Shown: one piece after another, positions 24,187 through 30,214 of the stretch
Layout: each line of letters starts with the position of its first letter
Position numbering within the stretch: the stretch's first letter is position 1
NCBI GenBank assembly: GCA_027483065.1
Contig: JAIXVI010000259.1
Coordinates: 1 to 35,659, forward strand
Reading direction: 5' to 3'
From: Planctomycetaceae bacterium
GTDB lineage: Bacteria > Planctomycetota > Phycisphaerae > Phycisphaerales > SM1A02
DNA length: 35,659 nucleotides
Notes under the pieces: generated by a model
What the model was told of the DNA's origin: nothing
What the model saw: the letters and a program-made list of their open reading frames with translations, nothing else
Databases searched by the model: none
Translations under genes and position numbers: made by a program

Positions 24187-25395
24187 ATGACTAGCCCAGC
24201 AAACGCACATCTCGCGACCGACTGCATCCACGGCGGTCAACACGCCGACCCGACAACGGGCGCGGTGATGCCGCCGATCTACACGAGTTCGACGTTCATC
24301 CAAGAGTCACCGGGCGTTCACAAGGGTTACGAGTACTCGCGTAGTCACAACGCCACGCGATTCGCGTTTGAGCGTTGCATCGCGACGATTGAGCGGTCCG
24401 GCCTCTCAGAAGAAGCCGACCGCACCTGCGGCGGATTCGCGTTTGCGTCGGGCCTCGCGGCGATCGCGACGGCACTCGAGTTGATGGATGCGGGCGACAC
24501 GATTGTCTGCATGGACGACGTGTACGGCGGCACGAATCGCTTGTTGAATCGCGTGCGCAAGCGCAGCGCGGGTTACAAGGTTGTGCACGTCGATCTTTCG
24601 GATCTCGCCAAGGCTGAAGCGGCGATTCGCGAGCACAAGCCCAAGATGGTTTGGCTTGAAACACCGACGAATCCCACGCTGAAACTCGTCGATATCGAAG
24701 CGGTGTGCCGTCTCGCACGCGCGGCGGGCGCGATTTCGGTGGTCGACAACACGTTCGCGACGCCGATGTTGACGCGTCCGATCGAACTCGGTGCCGACAT
24801 CGTCATGCACTCAACGACGAAGTACTGCGGCGGACACTCGGACACCGTTGGCGGCGCGCTCATCACGGGCTCACGCGAAATCGCCGAGAAACTCCGCTTT
24901 ATGCAGAACGCGATCGGCAGCGTGATGGGGCCGTTCGACGCGTATCTCGCGTTGCGCGGGTTGAAGACGATGCACGTGCGCATGGAGCGTCACTGCGTGA
25001 GCGCGATGGAAATCGCTCGTCGATTGGAAGCGCATGCGAAGGTCGCGCGCGTGGTCTATCCAGGCCTCGCGAGCCATCCGCAGCACGCGCTCGCCGCGAA
25101 GCAAATGCGCTTCGACGGCAAGCCCGCATTCGGCGGCATGATCACGATTTTCTTGAAGGGCGGCATCGCGGAGAGCCGTCGATTCCTTGAGAACGTGCAC
25201 TTGTTTGCGCTCGCGGAGAGCCTTGGCGGCGTCGAGAGCCTGATCGAGCACCCAGCGATCATGACGCACGCGAGTGTGCCCGAAGCGATGCGCGCGGAGC
25301 TCGGTATCAGCGACTCGCTCGTGCGCCTCTCGGTTGGCGTTGAACACGTCGAAGATCTCTGGAAGGATCTCGAACACGGACTTGCGAAGGCGTGA
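24187..25395 (+). CDS. Cystathionine gamma-lyase or gamma-synthase
   Basis: This is a fold type I PLP enzyme of the Cys/Met metabolism family, 402 residues. K212 in HSTTKYCGGHSD is the PLP lysine. Other marks are YEYSRSHNATRFAFE, GFAFASGLAAIATAL, DDVYGGTNRLL, WLETPTNPTLKLVDI, VVDNTFATPM and the end SLGGVESLIEHPAIMTHASVPEAMRAELGISDSLVRLSVGVEHVEDLW. Next to cbs, the likely job is cystathionine gamma-lyase in the reverse transsulfuration route to cysteine. Gamma-synthase (metB) cannot be excluded from sequence. The start at 24187 has AGGA seven bases upstream; the frame is open 13 codons further up but without a ribosome site. Confidence 0.92.
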   Translation: MTSPANAHLATDCIHGGQHADPTTGAVMPPIYTSSTFIQESPGVHKGYEYSRSHNATRFAFERCIATIERSGLSEEADRTCGGFAFASGLAAIATALELMDAGDTIVCMDDVYGGTNRLLNRVRKRSAGYKVVHVDLSDLAKAEAAIREHKPKMVWLETPTNPTLKLVDIEAVCRLARAAGAISVVDNTFATPMLTRPIELGADIVMHSTTKYCGGHSDTVGGALITGSREIAEKLRFMQNAIGSVMGPFDAYLALRGLKTMHVRMERHCVSAMEIARRLEAHAKVARVVYPGLASHPQHALAAKQMRFDGKPAFGGMITIFLKGGIAESRRFLENVHLFALAESLGGVESLIEHPAIMTHASVPEAMRAELGISDSLVRLSVGVEHVEDLWKDLEHGLAKA

Positions 25396-26141
25396 GTGAG
25401 TCGGCGGGTCACTCCGAAGATGAGCGAGCGGGCGGCGCGGGTGGTGATTCTGCCCGCGTACTTGGAGAACTCCCTGCGGGATTTCTCCTCGCTCGCGTCG
25501 GTTCGGAAGGTGATCCCGCGTCGTTTCTTGAGTTGCGTCGTACGACCGACCGGGAGGGGCGCGGTGTTCGCTGCGATCTTTCGACGATTCGCCTGCGTGG
25601 CGGCGCCTCTGAGGCGCGCGGAATGCCCGTTGTTCGCGCGCTCGGTGACGCCCGAACGATTGTCGATGCAACGGCCGGGCTCCTCGGCGATGCGTTCCTG
25701 ATCGCCGCAGCAGGCCGTGAGGTCACGGCGATCGAGCGCTCACCAGTCGTCTACGAACTCGCGAAAGACGGCCTTGCGCGTGCGATGCGCGACCCAGTCC
25801 TTTCGGAACTCCTCGGCGGGCGCTTGCAACTCGTGCACGCCGACGCGCGCGCGTGGCTCGCGTCTCGCGCGGGTACGCCCACGGCGCCCGAAGCCGTCCT
25901 GATGGACCCGATGTTCCCGCCGAAAAAGAAGGCCTCCGCGCTGCCCCGGAAAGAGATGTTGATGCTGCGTGAGCTGGTTGGCGCTGATCTTGATGCTGCG
26001 GAACTCTTTGATCAGGCGAGAGTTACGTCAAGAGGACGCGTTGTCTTGAAGAGAGCCGACGACACGCATGAGCTCGCAGCGCCGGATTGGACTGTCCAAG
26101 GGACGACCGTGCGGTTTGATGTGTTTACAAAGAAAACGTGA
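25392..26141 (+). CDS. rsmJ: 16S rRNA (guanine-1516-N2) methyltransferase RsmJ
   Basis: RsmJ methylates G1516 of 16S rRNA using SAM. The 249-residue product has a 45-residue Gly/Ala/Glu-rich N-terminus and then the family core: VVRALG, VDATAGLLGDAFLIAAAGREVTAIERSPVV (SAM motif, D92-A-T-A-G), RLQLVHADA, VLMDPMFPPKKK (172-180) and KEMLMLRELVGADLDA. It ends with VVLKRAD and VRFDVF, the same order as the enterobacterial protein. Catalytic-type DPMFP is complete. The GTG overlaps the cystathionine gene stop (GTGA). The family is best known from Gammaproteobacteria, so its presence here may reflect transfer or wider distribution than I recall. Confidence 0.88.
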   Translation: MSESAGHSEDERAGGAGGDSARVLGELPAGFLLARVGSEGDPASFLELRRTTDREGRGVRCDLSTIRLRGGASEARGMPVVRALGDARTIVDATAGLLGDAFLIAAAGREVTAIERSPVVYELAKDGLARAMRDPVLSELLGGRLQLVHADARAWLASRAGTPTAPEAVLMDPMFPPKKKASALPRKEMLMLRELVGADLDAAELFDQARVTSRGRVVLKRADDTHELAAPDWTVQGTTVRFDVFTKKT

Positions 26142-26236
26142 ATTGACAGCGATATTGCCAATGACGCGCTGCGCGTTGTCGTATGAACTCATTGAAGGGG
26201 CGGGCGTCTCCGCCTTGATCTCTTGAGGAGTTCTCC

Positions 26237-26899
26237 ATGACGAAGTGCAAGATGGCTCGGGCAGTTTCTCTCGCGTTCCTCGCGTCGACCGCGGCGTTTG
26301 GTTTGGTGGTGTCGGTCGCGGATGCCACCGGTTGCTTCGCCAAGTTCACGTATGCGCGTGCGACGGTGAAGTGGGGTGCGTGTCCGGGCGGTGGGGACTC
26401 GAATACAACCGAAGACCTCGAGACAAGCGCAGGAACTTGCGCCATGTCGGCCTTCGCCGCAACGGTCGCGGGGCAGTGTGCGCTCAATAACTGCGAGCAA
26501 GCGCAGGCGACTGGCTCTGGAAATCTCGAATCGTTCTTTGCGAGTGCGTTCACGTTCCCGTGCTCGAGTACGAACTCGGGCTCCGCGGAAATTCGATTCA
26601 CTGCGTTGCGTCGATACAAGGGCAATGCCACGACGAACGGGGTCGTTGGGCCACTCGTGTATCGCGCCCGTGGCAACTACACGCTGAATGGGCCATGGAG
26701 CGAATTCTCCGGCATCTTCCTCCCAATGGATATCAACGAAGACGGCATCGTCGACGGTCGCGACCTCGCGCAGTTGCTGCACGAGTGGGGTTCGACTTCA
26801 CCGACGACGCTTGCGGATACCAACTGCGATGGAATCGTCGATCTCATCGACCTTTCCCGCCTTCTCGCGACGTGGAAGACCGACGGCGCGACGCCTTGA
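26237..26899 (+). CDS. Exported protein with dockerin-like C-terminus
   Basis: The 220-residue protein starts with a signal peptide (MTKCKMARAVSLAFLASTAAFGLVVSVADA) and a strong GAGGAG (26225-26230) six bases before the ATG. The mature N-terminal part has six cysteines (GCFAKF, WGACPGGG, GTCAMS, GQCALNNCEQ, FPCSS), likely disulfide-bonded, and is otherwise unknown. The C-terminus holds two dockerin-like repeats: DINEDGIVDGRDLAQLLHEWG and DTNCDGIVDLIDLSRLLATWK. The same ending is on the lectin protein at 3704. The function of the head domain is not recognised. An intrinsic terminator follows. Confidence 0.85.
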   Translation: MTKCKMARAVSLAFLASTAAFGLVVSVADATGCFAKFTYARATVKWGACPGGGDSNTTEDLETSAGTCAMSAFAATVAGQCALNNCEQAQATGSGNLESFFASAFTFPCSSTNSGSAEIRFTALRRYKGNATTNGVVGPLVYRARGNYTLNGPWSEFSGIFLPMDINEDGIVDGRDLAQLLHEWGSTSPTTLADTNCDGIVDLIDLSRLLATWKTDGATP

Positions 26900-26936
26900 T
26901 CTTCGCGGGGACGTCTCTCGAAACCAACTGAAGAAG

Positions 26937-26970
26937 CTCGGTGCACGTCCTGTGCACCGAGTTTTCTTTC
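26937..26970 (+). terminator. Rho-independent terminator
   Basis: CTCGGTGCAC (26937-26946) and GTGCACCGAG (26952-26961) make a perfect 10-base stem with the loop GTCCT, followed by TTTTCTTTC. It lies 38 bases after the dockerin gene and between convergent genes, the clearest terminator in the window. Confidence 0.92.
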
Positions 26971-27051
26971 GGCCGGGTGAGGGGCATTTCGATCGCTTCG
27001 AGCGCCCGCAATTCGTGGTCGGAACCCCGGCGTTGCTCGAGCGTGTTCAAC

Positions 27052-27107
27052 AAACGCGTTCATCAACTGCGTCGATGAACCGCGTTGCTCAACTGCGTTG
27101 CTCAACC
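27052..27107. repeat. 13-bp degenerate tandem repeat beyond pdxH
   Basis: About four copies of AACTGCGTTGCTC-like units (27052, 27065, 27078, 27091), with the last two nearly identical, and a partial copy reaching 27107. It lies just past the pdxH stop, in the non-coding DNA between the terminator and pdxH. Confidence 0.7.
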
Positions 27108-27108
27108 G

Positions 27109-27753
27109 TCACGGACAGAGGCGTTCGACGCCGTATTCACCGGGGGCGCTACCGCTCGTGCCACCCCGTCGCGTGTACACGATGCGGTCGTGCAGTCGGT
27201 ACTTGTCGCCTTGCCAGAACTCGATGCGATCAAGACTCACGCGATAGCCGCCCCAATGGGGAGGGCGGGGGACATCGGTGCCCGCGAAGCGTGCGGTCAT
27301 CTCTGCCGCGCGACGTTCGAGTTCTTCGCGGCTCGCCACAGGCTCGCTCTGCGCACTCGCCCACGCATTGACGCGACTATCGACGGGTCGATGCGCGAAG
27401 TACTCATCGCTCTCGGCGTCGGACGCCAACGTCACGCGACCTTCGATGCGCACTTGTCGATCAAGCGCATCCCAGTGAAACAGCAACGCCGCGCGCGCAT
27501 GCGCTGCGAGGGCACGGCCTTTTCGACTCTCACGATTGGTGAAGAAACGCGCGCCGTCGCGCGTCAATCCGCGCAAGAGCACGATGCGCGCACTTGGAGC
27601 GCCATCGGCGTCGACGGTCGCAAGCGTCATCGCGTTCGGGTTCGGCGTTGGAAGTCGCATCGCCTCCGCGAGCCACTGTTCCAAGATCGGAAACGGATCG
27701 GTCGGAGGCGTATCGAAATTGATCGAGGGTGTGGGCCCGTGTCCTGTGCTCAT
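27109..27753 (-). CDS. pdxH: Pyridoxamine/pyridoxine 5'-phosphate oxidase
   Basis: PdxH makes PLP from PNP or PMP using FMN. The 214-residue protein shows the family pattern: DPFPILEQWLAEA, NAMTLATVDADGAPSARIVLLRG, FFTNRESRKGRAL, AALLFHWDALDRQVRIEGRV, SDEYFAHRPVDSRVNAWASAQSEPV, VPRPPHWGGYRVSLDRIEFWQGDKYRLHDRI, and the terminal RLCP (usually RLAP). FMN and PLP residues are not missing. It is the second gene of a unit with the NYN gene, overlapping by ATGA. It is useful context that the two PLP enzymes of transsulfuration lie 2-3 kb away, but there is no shared operon. Confidence 0.96.
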   Translation of the reverse strand: MSTGHGPTPSINFDTPPTDPFPILEQWLAEAMRLPTPNPNAMTLATVDADGAPSARIVLLRGLTRDGARFFTNRESRKGRALAAHARAALLFHWDALDRQVRIEGRVTLASDAESDEYFAHRPVDSRVNAWASAQSEPVASREELERRAAEMTARFAGTDVPRPPHWGGYRVSLDRIEFWQGDKYRLHDRIVYTRRGGTSGSAPGEYGVERLCP

Positions 27754-28568
27754 GATTCGCTCCGTTTCTCGCGACGCTTCCGTTGACGGCCTCCGATGCG
27801 TGCGCCGTCCTTCAAAACCGGCGGCTCATGCGCTTTCATGAGCGATTCAAGCGTGGCGTCGTCGAGCGCACCAAGTTCTGTAAGCAGCGTATCGCCGCGC
27901 TTTTCATCGAGAATTGCCAATGGATCGGCGAGGCCCTTCGTCGCGGCAAGAAAGCGTTCGAGCGCGGCGTCATCCGAGTGTGAGCGTGGCGCACTTGTCT
28001 GTTGCCCCGACTTCGCGCGCGTGTTTGGAGCTTCTTGCGCATCGTTCGCCGTGTCGCCACCGCGCGATGGTTCTGCACGCTTGATCGCGGCCATTTCCGC
28101 GGTGATTCCAAAGAGCCGCATCCAGCCGTGCACTTCGCGCTCGGCGAGCGGAACGGATCGGCGCGGATCGGGTGGCAGCGCACGCTTCGGTCGCGCGCGT
28201 CGAACATCTCCGACGAGCGACGCAAGGAAGTCTTCGCTCGTCATCCAATCGGCGCCGCGCGAGCGTGCATGCCGTTGAATTGCGCGGTCGCTCGTGACGA
28301 CCGTCACCTGTCGCGGGGCACTCGTGCGATCCAAGAACCCCTTGATGTGGTCGTCGGCGCTGCGGCCTGGTCCGGCGCCCTCGATGAGGATTCGCCCGAC
28401 GCGGCTCGCGCCACGCGGGACGCCGTCGCAGATCAGCCAGACGACGTCCGACGCGTACCGACTCTGCGCAACAAGCCGCGCAAGCCCGTCGGGTTCACCG
28501 ACGGCGAGCTCCGGCGGGAGCACGCCGGTGACGTGAAGGACGTTGTAGGTGTCAATAATCAGCGGCAC
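27750..28568 (-). CDS. NYN/PIN-domain ribonuclease-like protein
   Basis: The N-terminal 115 residues form a NYN (YacP-like PIN-fold) nuclease domain. The acidic positions are visible: D6 and N9 in IIDTYNVLH, D48 in VWLICDGVP, D72-D73 in GRSADDHIKGFL, and D94 in VTVVTSDRAIQRHARSRGAD. Such domains cleave RNA with metal ions. The middle is a Pro/Arg-rich linker, and the C-terminal part (about 190-272) is a helical Glu/Leu segment ending in a basic tail (GGRQRKRREKRSES), likely RNA-binding. The start is a GTG with AGG six bases upstream. It leads the unit with pdxH. The RNA target is unknown. Confidence 0.83.
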   Translation of the reverse strand: MPLIIDTYNVLHVTGVLPPELAVGEPDGLARLVAQSRYASDVVWLICDGVPRGASRVGRILIEGAGPGRSADDHIKGFLDRTSAPRQVTVVTSDRAIQRHARSRGADWMTSEDFLASLVGDVRRARPKRALPPDPRRSVPLAEREVHGWMRLFGITAEMAAIKRAEPSRGGDTANDAQEAPNTRAKSGQQTSAPRSHSDDAALERFLAATKGLADPLAILDEKRGDTLLTELGALDDATLESLMKAHEPPVLKDGARIGGRQRKRREKRSES

Positions 28569-28895
28569 TGGAAGCCTGCTATCTCGGTTGAACCCACTTC
28601 GGGACGCGCAGCGCGACGCTTTGGTTTCCCTCTCGTCATCCCACTGCGTCGCGTCCGCTGCAGACGCGCTCCGTTTCTATCGTCCGCGGCCCTTGATTTC
28701 ACCGCAACTCTTCACAACTTGGCGTCGGCCGCACGAGTCGTTGGGCGGCAGGCACGCAAGCACGGGCTCCGTCTTTCGGCGCGTTTGGATGCAGCCGCCT
28801 TGACCCCTCGGGCAAAATCGTGTCGAATGTGCGACTCGGTATCGGGCGGCCGAAGCACGCCCCACAGGCCGATCAACGAAGGACGAGAATTTCAA
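28569..28895. other. 327-base gap between divergent NYN and rpsU genes
   Basis: No supported gene is seen. It contains a candidate rpsU promoter at 28800-28828 and a leader of about 60 bases before rpsU. Nothing else notable was found; no clear hairpin or protein-like frame. Confidence 0.6.
28800..28828 (+). promoter_or_regulatory. Candidate rpsU promoter
   Basis: TTGACC (28800-28805), 17-base spacer, TCGAAT (28823-28828): five and four of six consensus matches. The transcript would carry a leader of about 60 bases, long compared with its neighbours. Confidence 0.35.
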
Positions 28896-29165
28896 ATGTC
28901 GATCCGAATCAAGGCACGTAGTGGTGAGTCCGTCGAGCAGATGCTCCGTCGTTTTAAGAAGCTCTGCGAGAAGGAAGGCTTGACGAAGGATCTCAAGAAG
29001 AAGCAGAACTACGAGAAGCCCTCGGAGCGCAAGCGCCGCGATGCGCGTCGCCACGAGCCGCGTCCGGTTCGTCCGGGCTCTGATCGTCAGGGAGCTCGTC
29101 CCGCGAAGCGCGATGCGAAGGGCCCACGCGGTCCGCGCAGCGGCGGCGGCGGCGGCGGGTTCTGA
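28896..29165 (+). CDS. rpsU: Ribosomal protein bS21 with Gly/Arg-rich tail
   Basis: The 89-residue protein opens with the bS21 core: IRIKARSGESVEQMLRRFKKLCEKEGL, then KKKQNYEKPSERKRRDARRH. This fits the family, which binds near the anti-Shine-Dalgarno end of 16S rRNA. The tail (RPVRPGSDRQGARPAKRDAKG, ending GGGGGGF) is longer than the standard 57-71 residues and looks disordered. AAGGA is 12 bases before the ATG. A longer in-frame opening upstream is not used because it runs antisense through the NYN gene. It heads an rpsU-rsfS-panD run. Confidence 0.9.
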   Translation: MSIRIKARSGESVEQMLRRFKKLCEKEGLTKDLKKKQNYEKPSERKRRDARRHEPRPVRPGSDRQGARPAKRDAKGPRGPRSGGGGGGF

Positions 29166-29191
29166 ACCCGGCCTCAGGCTCGGCCTCTTAC

Positions 29192-29683
29192 ATGAGATCA
29201 CGCACCACGTCCGATCCAGAGTCGACGCGACAATTCGCGATCGATATTGCACGCACACTTGCCGACTCGAAGTGCTCGGATGTCATTCTGCTTGACGTCC
29301 GCGGTCGCAGTCAGGTGACCGACTACGTCATCATCGGGTCGGGTACCAGTCAGCGTCAGATGCGCGCGGCCGCGCAAGACATCGAAGACGTGGGCAAGGC
29401 GCGCGGACAGCACCCGTTCCGCACGAATGCCGATCAGAGTTCGACGTGGATCGTCGTCGACTTTGTCGAGATCGTCGCGCATCTCTTCGAACGCGAACAG
29501 CGCCTCTACTACGACTGTGAGGTGTTGCGCGCCGACGGCAAGCGCATCGAATGGCGTCGCCCCGAGGGCGAGTTGCCGCCGGGTCGTGGGTCATCTGGTG
29601 GGTCATCTGGTGGGTCATCTGGCGGCTCTTCTGGCGGCGCGGCCTCGTCCGGTCGCGCCAGTGCAGGGAAGGCGGAGCGCTGA
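29192..29683 (+). CDS. rsfS: Ribosomal silencing factor RsfS
   Basis: RsfS (Iojap/YbeB) binds uL14 and blocks subunit joining. Residues 12-115 carry the family pattern: FAIDIARTLADSKCSDVILLDVRGRSQVTDYVIIGSGTSQRQMRAAAQDI, then the WIVVDFVEIVAHLFEREQRLYYDCE region. A low-complexity tail follows, built from a GSSG repeat and coded by tandem 12-base units. The start is 26 bases after the rpsU stop. panD begins one base after its stop. Confidence 0.93.
   Translation: MRSRTTSDPESTRQFAIDIARTLADSKCSDVILLDVRGRSQVTDYVIIGSGTSQRQMRAAAQDIEDVGKARGQHPFRTNADQSSTWIVVDFVEIVAHLFEREQRLYYDCEVLRADGKRIEWRRPEGELPPGRGSSGGSSGGSSGGSSGGAASSGRASAGKAER
29587..29634 (+). repeat. 12-bp tandem repeat coding the RsfS GSSG tail
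   Basis: Four copies of TGGGTCATCTGG-type units; three are identical and the fourth (CGGCTCTTCTGG) is diverged but codes the same residues. Confidence 0.92.
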
Positions 29684-29684
29684 C

Positions 29685-30056
29685 ATGCTGCGCGAAGCGC
29701 TCTTCGCGAAGATTCACCGCGCCACGGTGACGCTCTGCAGCCCCGACTACATGGGATCGATCACGATTGATCCTGATCTTCTCGATGCCACCGGTATGCG
29801 CATCAACGAGAAGGTCCTTGTCGCCGACATCGACAGCATGAATCGCTTCGAGACGTACATCTTCCGCGGAGAACGCGGGAGCGGCGTCATTGGCATCAAT
29901 GGCGCTGCAGCGCGCCTCTCGGGTGTTGGCCATCGCGTCATCATCATGAGCTTCTGCCATCTCTCGCTCGAAGAGATGCGCGTGCATCGCCCGAAGGTCG
30001 TGCTTTGCGCGCCGAACAACAGCATCGCGCAGTTCCTTGAGTATGACCCAGAGTGA
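29685..30056 (+). CDS. panD: Aspartate 1-decarboxylase, pyruvoyl enzyme
   Basis: PanD makes beta-alanine for pantothenate and CoA. The proenzyme cleaves itself between Gly24 and Ser25, seen here in YMGSITID. K9, H11, the RFETY segment and ERGSGVIGINGAAARLSGVGHRVIIMSF match the family. The usual GSCAI is GSITI here. It is 123 residues, close to the E. coli length of 126. The ATG follows the rsfS stop after one base, with GGAAGGCGGAG upstream, so the two are co-translated. Its 3' end is involved in a 12-base tandem duplication. Confidence 0.93.
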   Translation: MLREALFAKIHRATVTLCSPDYMGSITIDPDLLDATGMRINEKVLVADIDSMNRFETYIFRGERGSGVIGINGAAARLSGVGHRVIIMSFCHLSLEEMRVHRPKVVLCAPNNSIAQFLEYDPE

Positions 30057-30071
30057 GACCCTGAGTGAGAC
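30048..30071. repeat. 12-bp tandem duplication across the panD stop codon
   Basis: CCAGAGTGAGAC (30048-30059) is repeated as CCTGAGTGAGAC (30060-30071) with one change. The panD stop (30054-30056) lies in the first copy. Confidence 0.85.
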
Positions 30072-30214
30072 GCGCGTGCGAAAGTTCAATCCGCGCCGCG
30101 CCTTGCTCTGGTCTCGGATGAATCATGCCTAGCTCCGCGCGCGATTGCTGTGAAACCGATGTGACGGAGCGCCAGACGCACACGAAGCGCCGCGCCTTTT
30201 GAGGAGAGTCTTCC

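Noticed and set aside
28002-28895. Upstream extension of the rpsU frame
   Set aside because: It runs antisense through the NYN gene. bS21 begins at MSIRIKARSGES with its own AAGGA.
29587-29634. A possible repeat-based regulatory array
   Set aside because: The units are in frame, code a regular GSSG tail and sit inside rsfS, so coding expansion is the simpler reading.
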